Assembly (NCBI GenBank): GCA_008933525.1
Contig: WBUV01000237.1
Location: forward strand, 1-5,581
Length of the DNA stretch: 5,581 bases
Source of the DNA: Bacteroidales bacterium
Lineage (GTDB): Bacteria; Bacteroidota; Bacteroidia; Bacteroidales; Tenuifilaceae
Direction of reading: 5' to 3'
In this document: positions 5,499 to 5,581 of the stretch, piece after piece
Layout: every line of letters starts with the position of its first letter
Numbering within the stretch: the first letter of the stretch is position 1
The notes under the pieces: model-generated
Databases searched by the model: none
What the model was told of the DNA's origin: nothing
Seen by the model: the letters and a program-made list of their open reading frames with translations, nothing else
Made by a program: the position numbers and the translations under genes

Positions 5499-5581
5499 AT
5501 GAAGTACCTAAACTTAACCATCGTTTCCTTAGTTTTTAGTTTAGTTAGCCATTCGCAAACCACTAAAAATTACATCCAATG
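5499..5581 (+). CDS. Start of an exported protein, cut by the window edge
   Basis: An ATG at 5499 opens a frame of 27 full codons that is still open at the last base. The first residues are MKYLNLTIVSLVFSLVSHSQ: a Lys near the start, a hydrophobic core and a Ser-His-Ser-Gln end, which is a typical Sec signal peptide with likely cleavage before or at Gln20. The mature protein begins with TTKNYIQ. There is no Shine-Dalgarno sequence, but the leader (5481-5498) is A/T-rich as usual in this phylum. The function cannot be read from this much. It lies behind the inverted repeat, so it is probably a separate transcript. Confidence 0.6.
   Translation, partial: MKYLNLTIVSLVFSLVSHSQTTKNYIQ

Overview
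The window looks like a piece of a Bacteroidota chromosome, probably of the Bacteroidales type, though I cannot fix the genus. The reasons are a lipoprotein whose mature end starts Cys-Thr-Asp-Asp-Glu (the acidic surface-export signal of this phylum), signal peptides ending in Ser-Gln, gene starts with little or no Shine-Dalgarno sequence, moderate GC in genes with very AT-rich gaps, and an intergenic inverted repeat built from CACAAAG-like units.

Layout. On the minus strand, 35-562 encodes a small, probably surface-exposed lipoprotein of unknown function. Just upstream of it (579-698, minus) is a possible 39-codon ORF whose second half has a base composition unlike the AT-rich DNA around it. 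The 563-885 gap is shared with a divergent plus-strand operon and holds small palindromes, a possible sigma-54-type promoter for the minus strand and a weak promoter candidate for the plus strand. Downstream of the lipoprotein, at the window edge, is an AT-rich hairpin.

The plus strand from 886 to 5320 is a tightly packed three-gene operon with gaps of 0 and 1 base. It encodes an exported 924-residue clan GH-D (GH36-like) glycoside hydrolase, a 357-residue cytosolic sugar kinase closely resembling N-acetylhexosamine 1-kinase (NahK), and a 194-residue membrane protein with an HEGLH zinc-protease motif (DUF3267-like). The simplest joint reading is salvage of an alpha-linked galacto-configured sugar, perhaps GalNAc: the exported enzyme releases it, an unlinked transporter imports it, and the kinase phosphorylates it at carbon 1. 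The kinase family is the best-supported part of this. The substrate of the hydrolase and the role of the membrane protein are inference.

After the operon (5335-5466) lies a long imperfect inverted repeat in which each arm carries four CAC(A/T)AAG-like units spaced 10-12 bp apart. A new plus-strand gene for an exported protein begins at 5499 and runs off the window. No rRNA, tRNA, CRISPR array or transposase is visible.
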